A stretch of 64,000 nucleotides of DNA, taken from contig JAUCBJ010008048.1 of the NCBI GenBank assembly GCA_032718475.1, positions 91,847 through 155,846 on the forward strand, in the 5' to 3' direction. Of the stretch, positions 42,858-53,400 are shown piece by piece; the stretch's first letter is position 1, and each line of letters starts with the position of its first letter. The translations under genes were made by a program, and so were the position numbers. Under the pieces are notes generated by a model. That model did no database searches. It had not been told where the DNA came from and saw nothing but the letters and a program-made list of their open reading frames with translations. This stretch comes from Nemertoderma westbladi (Eukaryota > Xenacoelomorpha > Nemertodermatida > Nemertodermatidae).

Positions 42858-43078
42858 AACTGGACGCAAAACCCGCCTTGGCGAATTAATATCCCGCCTC
42901 AATGTTAAATTCTCAATTTAGGGAAAGGAGCAGGTTACAGTGGCACGTTATTTTAACCAAAACAATAAACTAAGCACAATAGAACAGGTTACAGTTTTAT
43001 TTTTGAGAACAATCAGCTGTTATTTGCGTCCAATTTCCCCTGGAGAGTGATTAATTTTTATTGCGTCCAGTTTCCCCC
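42853..43078. mobile_element. MITE with GGGGGAAACTGGACGCAA ends
   Basis: Left end GGGGGAACTGGACGCAAAA, right end TTATTGCGTCCAGTTTCCCC, with an internal second CGTCCAATTTCCCC near 43027. 226 bp, no ORF. Related copies lie at 11081-11293 and, as tandem units, at 41730-42150. Confidence 0.8.
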
Positions 43079-43705
43079 CTATCTGTAAATTCTTCATCCC
43101 ATTATCAAGTTTAAATGTAATACTCTCAGCCTTTACAGCACTCTGTCCAACCCCCCTCTAGCGGGAAGGTTGGCAGCCCTCTTAGGATCGAAACGTAACT
43201 AACTGGCCACTCAGCAGTCTCCTTGGCTACCCAATCAGGACGTTTCCTGTTAAGTTATTTAAGTAGCTGCTCGCCACTTTTTCCTCATTTTCAAGTCGAC
43301 CACCCTTTCCTTGTGCAAACCTCTGCTTCAAAGTTTAGTGAATTAATTGTTTCCTCTTCTATTTCCTTATTATTCATCGAATTATTAAAAATAAAGTCAG
43401 TTATCGCTTTCACTCAAAATCAACTTTTTCAACTTTCCACCTTAAGAAATCTCTTCTACCTCTACTTTGGGAGCCGTCACGTAGTTGCACTCCCTTCGGA
43501 AACTGGGATTCTAAAATCGAAGGACTCTCTGCATCTCTCAACGCCCAGTTCGCCACAAACGTTCGCCCGGATGTTGTTGCTATTATACGTAGGCCTACCT
43601 TTCATTTCTTGCACATAAATTTTATGCCCGTATATTATCAGCCACTAGCCTTTACGGTAAAACACATTAGGCTTATGAAAAACGTAAAAAAAACTCGAGT
43701 TAATC
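43079..43705 (+). other. Promoter-like or solo-LTR-like segment
   Basis: From about 43147 (TGTCCAACCCCCC) there is an inverse-paired CCAAT (43230), a TATA-like GTTATTTAAG (43253) and AATAAA (43390) in the order found in LTRs. No duplicated flank or partner LTR was found, so this may be a solo LTR or an unrelated promoter. A 131-codon ORF here (43223-43618) looks accidental. Confidence 0.3.
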
Positions 43706-44893
43706 TGTTTGCGCTTTTGAAGACCTTTGACAGTTTAACCTGCCAAAATTAGAATGTCTTTTAGATGATATATATTCTTTAGCTTTATGACGAGTATTTG
43801 ATACACTACATTAGCCGAAGCCAGTCTATGCGCAATCATTCACCCGTTGGATATACCCGGGAGACTGAGTTCGGAGCTTAATGATTGATAGTGTAAGCCT
43901 ACTGTATTATTCGACTGATCGTAATATATAATCTCTGACAAATATTATTCACTTTCGGGAAATATTAACAGTTCCTTTAGGACGTGGCGCTCTAAATATA
44001 TAAACAGAGTTATGACTTAAACTAGACACAACGAAAAGGCTATAGATTTACGTATATGGCGCATTCTTTAGGAGATGCTTTGTTATCAGTTACAATCATA
44101 CACAATGCTGCACAATACTGCACACTAATCTGCCGACCTTCACTAAATTTGGTCACGTATAAAGAGAGCAACAGACAATTTATGTTGGGCATATGAAATA
44201 GCATTAGATTCACTTCAAACCACTCAACATAGGTCGCAATCGTTTATCTGTAACCGGTCTCTCTAACCTTTAGTATATCAAGAAGGTGGGGTGTCTGACT
44301 ATTGATCAGTATTCCGATATAATATTTCATCAACAAATATAATGAACAACAGACAGCAAAAGCAGTAATATTAAGGTATGAATTATTATTAATTGAGTTA
44401 ACTGAGTTTTGGTATGATTTGGTTTGATTAGTTAAGATAACAGATATACGTTCTATAATTAAGCCTACTAATGTAAAGCTAAAGAATGCTGATATACGGA
44501 GGTGCCAAAAGCCGGTGTTCTTAGGCTCTGGGCAAAAAAAACATAACACTGAACTACTGAGTTCTGTATACACCTCCAACACAGAGACAAAAAACGCTCT
44601 GATTGGTCAACCGAACAACGAGAGAACAAAGAAACAAAGAAACGTCGACGTGGCAATATCAGCTGCTAGCCGTCGTCATGGTAGCGACACTGTTTTCGAG
44701 TATCTAGCTTATCGCGTCACGAGATTGCGGATTATGTCCTCTAAAGTACAAATACAGTACAAATACAGAAGAAATGACTTTTATGTCCTCTAAAACACCA
44801 GTACAGCAAGGACACGGCCCCTTCACGCCTGGCAAACCAACTACAGAGTACTTTAAGGGAAAATAACCGGTTAATGACGCAAAAGCTTTTACA
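43706..44893 (-). repeat. BEL/Pao 3' LTR
   Basis: 1188 bp, near-identical to 57726-58915. On the minus strand it is preceded by a G-rich CTGGGAGCGG, a candidate polypurine primer site for plus-strand synthesis. Short ORFs in the LTRs occur in both copies and are not supported as genes. Confidence 0.96.
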
Positions 44894-44904
44894 CCGCTCC
44901 CAGA

Positions 44905-45364
44905 AAATGGGATTTAAGTCTATAAAATATAACAAATCACAGTTTCTAAAATATAAAAATACTCTAAACAGTTAGTCTTTCTCACGCGGACGGCGTTTAC
45001 GCAGCCTTTCGAGGCTAGCAAGAGTCCTTTTCTCTTTGGGGCGAGCCACTTTACTAGGAGGGCTATAAATCCTGGGTGAAGGGTGCAATATGATTGCATC
45101 AGAAGGTGTAGGATTATGGTCGGGGTATCCGCCGTTTCGATATGCTTCTCCTCGAGCTGATTTTCCTCCGCTCGTAGCTGGATACGTTCATCCAAAAACT
45201 CTCGCAGAGAATGGGGTTGTCTAAGTTCGATATCTTCTTAGAGATTCTGGATTTCACAATCGAACTGAGATAAAGACAATTCGTTTATCGCTTGAACTTG
45301 CTGTTACAACTTACGTTTATCTGAACAAACGCAGGTTTCCTTTCTGATCTTTGTAGAATAGCGT
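44905..45364 (-). pseudogene. Degraded 3' coding-like stretch of the accessory region
   Basis: Coding-like sequence interrupted by stops. One frame reads QQVQAINELSLSQFDCEIQ, stop, then REFLDERIQLRAEENQLEEK. A second frame reads PSDAIILHPSPRIYSPPSKV and ends RTLASLERLRKRRPREKD with a stop near 44978. Neither frame runs through. It looks like the tail of an accessory gene that decayed or is expressed by frame changes. Confidence 0.45.
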
Positions 45365-45847
45365 TTAACTCGTTTGGTACAACGTTCTCCGCCACTTTGG
45401 TGACAGGTTATATCGTGTTAAGCCGGGACGATGGTAAGGGTTAAACGGCGATATTAAATGTCCGCGTCCCAATCCGGCTAGGTAGAATGGGCTAATATCT
45501 AGGAAGCCCACAACTGGGGTGCCACCGACTAATTGTTCAGGTAACACTAGATCTTTGAGCAGTGAGTACAGCTCGGGAGGATCCGTTATACTAATAGGAT
45601 CAAGAGTCTGAAGTCTCACTAGGGAATGAGGAGTTCTGATCGAGTATTCCGAAACTCTAATCATTGGTTTATTTAAGGATCGTCTGAGTCGAACGAGCGT
45701 AGGTGATACATCGAACAAGTTTCGCTCGAAACTCCCGTAAGTATAGCGAGTAAAACCGTGTTTAAAGCAACGTCTCCGCGGATGTTTATATCTTTCCGTT
45801 TGTTGGTTGGGTCTTGGGCATTCATCGCAATAATACCAAAAACGCAC
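45365..45847 (-). CDS. BEL/Pao accessory ORF, overlapping 160-codon frame
   Basis: It begins within the 270-codon ORF in another frame: FWYYCDECPRPNQQTERYKH then RRRCFKHGFTRYTYGSF, a Cys/His pattern (C-x2-C...C-x2-H) that could bind zinc. It continues through VVGFLDISPFYLAGLGRGHL to RRTLYQTS. It may be the C-terminal part of the same protein as the 270-codon ORF separated by a frameshift. No start context or splice site was established. Confidence 0.5.
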   Translation of the reverse strand: MRFWYYCDECPRPNQQTERYKHPRRRCFKHGFTRYTYGSFERNLFDVSPTLVRLRRSLNKPMIRVSEYSIRTPHSLVRLQTLDPISITDPPELYSLLKDLVLPEQLVGGTPVVGFLDISPFYLAGLGRGHLISPFNPYHRPGLTRYNLSPKWRRTLYQTS

Positions 45848-46485
45848 GTCTTGTAGGGGAAACGCGAGTGATCTTTCTCCAGCTTACAATATTCCTCCAT
45901 CCGTTCGAAGCTATCAGGTACAACAGGTAGCGATCGATCGGCGGTAAGATACATCATAGTGGAATAGAGCCGTTTGAGTCCTACCATGCGGTCATGATGT
46001 ATACCTTGAGGATATCGAGTTTCTAGATTTTGTTGACTGGTAATATCGAGATAGGTTTCTCTCAAGCATTCCAGGTATTTGGTGGAGTCGCTGCGTTTAT
46101 CCGGCTCTTCGACATCTGCACTTTCGAGTCGGTTTCGAATAGAATTTTCGTGTTCGAGTCTCAGTTTATCGTTCCGCTTCCGCTGGGTATGATATTTAAA
46201 TAAAACCATTTCCCTTTCGGTGTCTATATCGTCCGTATCGTGTAGGTCGATAGGATGACCAGTAGTTAAGAAGTCCACATACGTACCATTACGATGCGTA
46301 TAGCGAGCGGTGAATTTTCTATAGTCCAACTCACGCGTGAGCTGCTCTTGGGACATTGGCGGTTTGATATAACGACCATCGTCCTCCGCAGCAGTTGGAC
46401 CAGCGTCGCCGCGTATCAAGCTATCAACAAATGCTTGTAAAGGTAGAGTATATCGCTCCCTGATACCAAGATCATCTTCTATCAA
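45673..46485 (-). CDS. BEL/Pao accessory ORF, 270 codons, function unknown
   Basis: It lies between pol and the 3' LTR, where env sits in retroviruses. Residues 1-235 are hydrophilic and charged (RKFTARYTHRNGTYVDFLTT, EREMVLFKYHTQRKRNDKLR, HDRMVGLKRLYSTMMYLT) with no signal peptide or membrane segment, so it is not an ordinary envelope protein. Its last third overlaps a different open frame (45365-45847) that is more Cys/His-rich, so the true product may switch frame near 45840. I do not recognise a domain. Confidence 0.6.
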   Translation of the reverse strand: MIEDDLGIRERYTLPLQAFVDSLIRGDAGPTAAEDDGRYIKPPMSQEQLTRELDYRKFTARYTHRNGTYVDFLTTGHPIDLHDTDDIDTEREMVLFKYHTQRKRNDKLRLEHENSIRNRLESADVEEPDKRSDSTKYLECLRETYLDITSQQNLETRYPQGIHHDRMVGLKRLYSTMMYLTADRSLPVVPDSFERMEEYCKLEKDHSRFPYKTCVFGIIAMNAQDPTNKRKDINIRGDVALNTVLLAILTGVSSETCSMYHLRSFDSDDP

Positions 46486-46523
46486 CTCAATCCTATCTGC
46501 TATATAAGTTTATCCATATTATA

Positions 46524-46697
46524 ATGAGTTTATATTTAGGCGAGCGGGCGTCGCTGCCTACCCCTCTCTGCCCCCGGACAGTGCGAGATCCTCAGCGCTG
46601 GTGTACTTTCGCCGATGTGCCTATCGCCAACGTCGTAGCTGCACAACGACTACAACAACCAGCACGAGCCACTCCACCGTCCGTCCCAAAGGCTTAG
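46524..46697 (+). CDS. 57-residue antisense ORF inside the BEL/Pao element
   Basis: ATG at 46524, TAG at 46695-46697, plus strand, opposite to the retrotransposon. It begins MSLYLGERASLPTPLCPRT and is rich in Ala, Pro, Arg and Gln, with CG-rich codons that stand out from the AT-rich surroundings. None of the three minus-strand frames is open across it. Its ATG lies 38 bp from the divergent start of the 270-codon ORF, with TATATAAG between them (46501-46508). I recognise no family; it may be chance. Confidence 0.4.
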   Translation: MSLYLGERASLPTPLCPRTVRDPQRWCTFADVPIANVVAAQRLQQPARATPPSVPKA

Positions 46698-47416
46698 ATA
46701 TACTTCAGGTTCTTACTGGAGAGTTAGGGTTACTTTCACAATTGCGACTCGCTACTGTAAACACACCTTAGTAGTAACATTCACCTACAAACGCACAAAT
46801 TCCACGTAACAGTCACAAATGGTACTAATGCCACAAATGGTATATCTTAATCGACTAGAATTACAGATGGTCAAAGGGTTTAACAGATTTATTTTGCATT
46901 ATACGCTACTGTTAAAGGGACTTCACGCTACTATATGTATTATTTAATATACGGTATGAGAGCAATATCGCACGAAGCAATGTCAGTGTGAAGAGGCAAG
47001 TCGTTTCCAAGGTCTACCCAGAGCTTGGTTTAGCCGAGACACGAGGATCTGAACTTTGCATTCCTAATACTCTGCCTACCAATAATACTTGAATATAGTA
47101 GTGGCTTTATTGTACTTTAATAAGTACGGATATTTCATCTTACTGTAGTCACGTATTGATAATGTAATACGGGCAGTAAGGAAAGAGAAAAAGAATTATT
47201 TCTCGCCGTCGCACTAAATATATAATATACGTAATTAAATAATAAACGCGAATATATATTGCACTAATCTACTAAATAATCTCTAAAATACTATACTACT
47301 AAATAAAATTAAATAAAACGATTAAAATAAAATTACATAATAATACATACATAAATATAAAAATAAAACAAATACAAATATAAAATAATATGGTCATACA
47401 CCCACTCCAGCCGTTG
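46698..47416. other. AT-rich spacer between pol and the accessory ORFs
   Basis: Very AT-rich, especially 47200-47400 (AAATAAAATTAAATAAAA-like). No ORF or recognised motif. It may provide pol 3'-end or splice signals, but none is clear. Confidence 0.5.
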
Positions 47417-50400
47417 TTAAATTGGGGAGTCCCTAGATGTTTGTTGGATTAGGGAGGTGGTCGTGGGAAGAGTATCTTGTCTCCCATAGTTTCCGGAGAG
47501 TTCTCTGTCTCTTTCCAGTAAACATAAACGTCCCACCGGGCGATTGAGCTGCTGCGTCTCGAAGACAATTCCCGGTTTCTTGAAGTTACGTCGCATGACG
47601 ACGAGTTCTACCGATCGCACCAAACCGTCATCCGAGATGTGGGTCTCGATGATACGACCTGTCTGCCACCTCTTACGTGGAAGATCTACATCCACAATAA
47701 GAACCATGTCTCCAGCGCTAACGTTTTCTTGCTGCGCAAACCACTTAGTTCGAAGTTGTAGCATGGGCAGATAATGTTTTTCGAAATGGTCAGCGAAACG
47801 ACGGGATAACAACTGCATGAGTTGCCAAGTTTGTCGACAGTATTCGTCTCCGTCTGTGATTTCTGATTGTGGGAGCATGGCTACAGGTTTCTTCAGTAGG
47901 AAGTGCGCGGGTGTTAGCGCTTCCAGGGAATCGGGACTCGATGAGACTGGCATAAGCGGTCTCTCGTTGAGATAGGCGGCGATTTCTTCCATTAACGTCC
48001 GCAAAAGTTCGTCGGTGAGATAAGCGCGGCAAGGCACTATAAAATGAAATGCTGTCTTCACGCTTCTTATTAATCTCTCCCAACTTCCTCCCCACCAAGG
48101 GGCGTCGGCGGCGTTGAAGGTCCAACTAGACGCTGTTACTCGTAGTTGGTCGTCCACCTGTCTTTGGTTCCAATCTTTGACGTAAGCTTTGATTTCATTG
48201 TTGGCACCAATGAAGTTGGTTCCCTTATCAGATCTCATCGTGTTACTAGTGCCAAAGCGAGCGATCTGTCGTCGTAAGCTTAATAGAAAGCTGTTGGTAG
48301 ATAAATCGTTCACCATATCGAGATGGATGGCTCTACAAGTCATACAAACAAAGATTACACACCATCTCTTGACTATAGTCCTAGCACGATATACTTCAAT
48401 AGGGCCAAATAAATCCACACCGGTATTAGTAAAGGGTGGTTCATAAAAGCTTACTCGTTCCCTAGGTAATTCTGCCTCTCTCTGTGTTAAAGGCCTACTG
48501 AATGCTTTCCTACAGGGTATACAGTTCCTAAGAACTTGGTTCAGAGCTCTACGGGGTTTATAAAAATAATAGCGAGTTCGAATTTCGCTAAGAACTCGTT
48601 CTCTACCAGCATGATAAAGTTTGCTGTGAACATCTACAATCATCTTGACTTGTATTTCAAGATTTCTAATGAGTATGGGGAACTTAGTATCAAAGGATAA
48701 TGGTGCATTCGTTAACCTTCCTCCAACACGTATCAACCCATCTATCATTGTGCTAGAGAAACGATCCCTTAAGTGCATCTGTGGATTTCTCAACAATAGG
48801 AAATACTTATCGGAATCTTCATAGCATTGTAAGAGTCTCAGCATCTGTTTGTTGGTTTCTTCATGCTCCTGATAACTGATCTTCTCCTTCAAAAACTTGT
48901 CGGGTACCTTATATTTGGGAATGTCTTTAATAACATGGACCTGCACTGATGTGATTGGAGCAGTATCACCCTTTGTTTTCATCCCAGAGTAGTGATGGTG
49001 AAAACATCTCTTTAAATATGTAACGGCCTTACAAAGCCGATTCCAAGAACTGTAGTGATGTATCGCTCTCTGCAGAAGAGGTGAGAGTCCTTGCGAGATG
49101 TCAGGTATGCCAGATTTCCAATCCTTATCACGGATTTCCACAACGAGTTTATTTGTGGCTGTGGGTTTCTGATCCAAAGCGTCGTCTCCGGAAGTATGTA
49201 GTACAGACAGATCTACTGTGGGTTTGAATAACTTCGATTTACTCGCCTGAGTTTTAGGTTTGACTTTCTCCGCTCCCTTGGCCTGTCTAATTTCTGCTGT
49301 AGTAAGATGAGGAGGCCATTCTTCTTCTTCTTTGTAGAGGAAGCCGGGTCCACCTAACCAGTCTGGAGTATCTACCAGTTCTTGGGGAGTTGCTCCCCTG
49401 GAAGCGATGTCCGCTGGATTAATCGTTCCGGGGCAATGTCTCCATTGATCCATCGTCGTGCGACTGAGTATAATAGCTACTCTGTTGGTAACGAAGACGC
49501 TGAACTGACAGACTTCATTGGTTATATACTCCAACACGAGTAAAGCGTCGGTCCAATAGACAGTTTTCTCCAGAGGATAGTCGATCTGTTCTGTTACATT
49601 CCGGCCGATGGCTGTAGCGTATAGAGCCGCTTTTAACTCCGCTCGAGGAACTTTCAACTTGTTGTTTATTAATGCCTTAGAGGTAACCAAGGCGACTTTA
49701 ATTCCGTCCGGAGTTTCCACCCTTAGGTAGGCTACTATACCGATTCCCATATCGCTGGCGTCTCCAAACACATGGAGTTGATATGAATACGTAGGGAGAA
49801 CATGACCAAAATATGAACGGGAAATTATGAAGTTTTCGATGGCTGGTAGAGAATCTTCCCATTTCATCCATTTCTTTAATAATTCTCCCTTAAGTGGATC
49901 GTCCCATGAGTGGTTTTCAAGCCACATTTGTTGTACTAAACTCCGAGCAATCAATATAACTGGGCTAATAAATCCCAATGGATCGAAATAAGTGCTCAGG
50001 ATACTTAAACAAATTCGTTTAGTCCGAACTGGATTATCTCGCTGTTTTAGTTGGAAAAACAGGATATCTCTTTCTGTGTCCCATTTCAAACCAAGGGTCT
50101 TAGTTTCTGGGAGATCATCCTTGATTAGATCTAGGTCTTTTGCTCCTCGATCTTCTACTGGGATCGACTCCAGAAACTCACGGGAGTTGCTGGTGAATTT
50201 AGTTAATCTAAATCCACCTTTCTTTAAGCATGCTACCGTTCCTTTAGCGACCTCAATGGCTTCTTCGACTGATGGAAGGGACTTCAGATTATCGTCCATG
50301 TAGATGTCTCGTTTGATATTGTCGATTACTTCTTTAGAGAAGGCGTCTCGGTTGTCATCCGCAGTAGTGCGCACCACGGAACAGGCGTTTGAAGGGCTCG

Positions 50401-53400
50401 AGATTATCCCAAAAGCTTGGATGGTCATCCAGTATTCCACAGGTTTCTTATTGAGGTCTCCTTCAGGCCACCACAAAAATCGTAGGCTATCTCGATCCCT
50501 ATCCAGCGCTTTGACTTGTAAGAACATGCCTTCTATATCTGAGGCGAAAGCAATGGAGTATTGTCTTAATCTTAATAATATTCCCAACAAGGATTGGAGT
50601 AAGTTGGGTCCGGGTAACAATTCAGAATTAAGAGATTGGCCCATATAAAGGGCGGAACCGTCAAACACCACTCGTACTTCATGGGGTTTACCGGGTTTGG
50701 GAACGTAATGGTGAGTTAAATAATACGTTATCTCAGTTATGGGTGTTTCTTCCGGTACTAGCTCCGCATATCCCTTGCTAATAAACTTCTTCAACTGTGT
50801 TTGATACATTTCTTTAGCTGAAGAATTGGCCGTAAGGCGTCGATGTAGTTGAGCAATTCTTTTCTCTGCCAAAGGTCTGTTGTTAATGAACTTTGGTTCT
50901 CGCTTTCGGAAAGGAAGTCCGATTTCATACCTACCTTGATCTTTAAGAAAACGAGTAGTTGTCGCTTGGATTTGCTTGGCTCTTTCTTCCTCCACCGATA
51001 GGGCCTTATCGTAGGAGTTGGGCTCTACGACCTCTTGAGTAAAGAATCTCACGGCATGTTCATCCCGAGTCTTGGCATTATAACGTTCAATGACGTCATT
51101 AAGCTCGTTGTTATAGTCGTCTCGCTCGGATGGGAGAAGGAGTTGACATAAGTTCACTTGATTTTGCCAAGTCTCGCTTTCCTTAAGGAGATCGATGGCA
51201 TTCTCCTCATCGAAAAGTTGATATATATCGTCATTGTCTGAGGAGTATGGAGTTCCCTCAGTTGGATCGTCGAACTCACTGTTCTCAACTTCCCATTCTC
51301 GTGCTTGATATACCTGCTCTTTAGGTAATCTTTCCATTAGAGTTCTACGGGAAGGGCCAGTAAAGTACCAACCTACTCTAGTTCTTCCCGCATAAACTTG
51401 TAGAGGTTGCGGTTGAGCAGGTCGTTTCTCTAATGTCTCGAGCGCTTCATGCGCATTTTGACCGATAAGTATTTGCACTCCAGGATAATCAGTCTGGAAT
51501 CGAGGTATCTTAAGATGTTGGATGCTCTCATCCTCGTCCCAATTATAAAGGTCTGCTTGAGTAGTAGCGAAGTTCTTTATAGCCACCATTTTCACTGACC
51601 TTATGCTATGTCCTCCTAGTTCGTCCTGGGGGGTGGACAACGCACCTACATAATAATCCGCTGTTACTGTGGATTTCCAAACTTGCATAATTCCTGACAT
51701 GTTTAGCTTAGTTCGGAACTTGGGTTGTCCATCGAATATGTCTTCGGCTAGCTCTTTGTCGATGAATGTTCCAGTACTACCGGAGTCAAGGAGGGCGTTC
51801 ACTACATAACTCCTTTTCGGTCCGTGGACCCTTACCTGTACCACAGGAAATTCTCTAATCCCTACATTGGAAGTTGGCGCTTTCCAAAATGGTTGTCGAT
51901 CAGAAGTGGTTAGAGCGAGGTCAATGTCTGTATCTTTTTCATAGATGAGTGCTCGATACACTGTGGTATTTATCATGTAACAGGATTCGTTTTCGTCGGA
52001 GAACTCGTCCGTGTAGAATCCTTCCATCTCAGATTGATCAGTGTCGTTCACATCACTGAATTGGACATGTAGTTCGGAATCACTTACCTGACTCGGACTA
52101 TTTCGCTCGAATTCAGTGTGCAACAAGATATGATGTTTCGCACCGCACTTGGCACATCTTGTGTCAGAGTAACAGGTTCGCCGTTGGTGTCCTTGTCTGA
52201 GGCAATTATAGCACAACCGCTTGTCCCACATGACTTCACGTCTCTCAGTTAATGATTTCTTTAGAAATTCATCACACATATTTAAGCGATGGGTCCCATC
52301 ACATAGCGCACATTTCGGTTTGATGTTACTCACCTTACTCTGAGTGACATTGTGTACACTTATTTTTTCTTCGGGCTTTCTCACCTGAATTCTCTTGGGA
52401 GACGTAGGAGGAGTTTTTCTTACCTGTTCTCTCCTGTCATTTGTTCGAGACTTGAATTTACCTACCTGATCTTTAGGCATTTTATTTACGTAATAAGATC
52501 TATCAGTGTCTTTCCCGCTATCTTCTCCTTGAGAAGTCTGGCTTTCGCTGTCATCTGTATAACACACTGGTGTTACCTTTCTCCTAGAGACGGGTTTTTC
52601 ACTTACCTTGTTTTCCGGTGTCTTCTCTCTGGACAGTTTCAGGAGCTGTAATTTCACTTCTCCATCTAGGAATGACATGAGATCAGCCATGGTAGGGTCT
52701 CGTCGTTGTTGTTCCATCATATATAACACTTTCTTATCCCAGCGTGTACCTACTCCACCCTTCGGTAAAGTAGAAGCCACTGCTCTAATAACCATAGCAT
52801 TCTGATACTCATGAGACTTACCTAGCCAATCTAATTGTCTGCAGATCTCCTGAATCTCATCGGAAAACTCTATAATTCCGCTGCTAATAAACTTTCGGGG
52901 CGCTACCAACTTTGCATATAAATACCCAGCTATGTTATTCCTATTACCATACCTGATGTTTAGTGTATCCCAAACTTGTCTTAATCCGTCTGGATGTCCA
53001 ATAAACTTTAACGCCATTAACTTGGGAGATCCTTCCAAGCACTCGATGAGGAATCTAAGTTTCTCTCCATTAGATAGCACAGAGTTCTGTATGTTATCTT
53101 TGTAATATTCATTAAAAGGTAACCATTTCATCTCATCTCCATTGAACTTGACGATCTCTCCCACCTTTACCGCTTGCCGGGCTTCGGTTCTAGCCATTTG
53201 ACGCGTAAAACTTTCTTGGGCCATCGTGTTATTTAATATCGAGTTATCGGTATATAAATTTCTCGGATTATGATCCGGTCTATAGGGAATATCATTATCA
53301 ACAGGTCTATAATTACCCTTAATAGGGTTCACTATAGGAGTTTCTACTTCGCTAGCAGTATATATGCGTGTAGGCTCCACACCTTGCGCATGAGATACTT

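Noticed and set aside
43223-43618. 131-codon plus-strand ORF
   Set aside because: It has no recognisable domain, is Ser/Leu-rich, and overlaps promoter-like and poly(A)-like signals of a possible solo LTR.
44244-44582. 112-codon LTR ORF repeated at 58264-58602
   Set aside because: It lies wholly in the LTRs, so its duplication is automatic. It has hydrophobic stretches but no start or promoter context that supports a gene.
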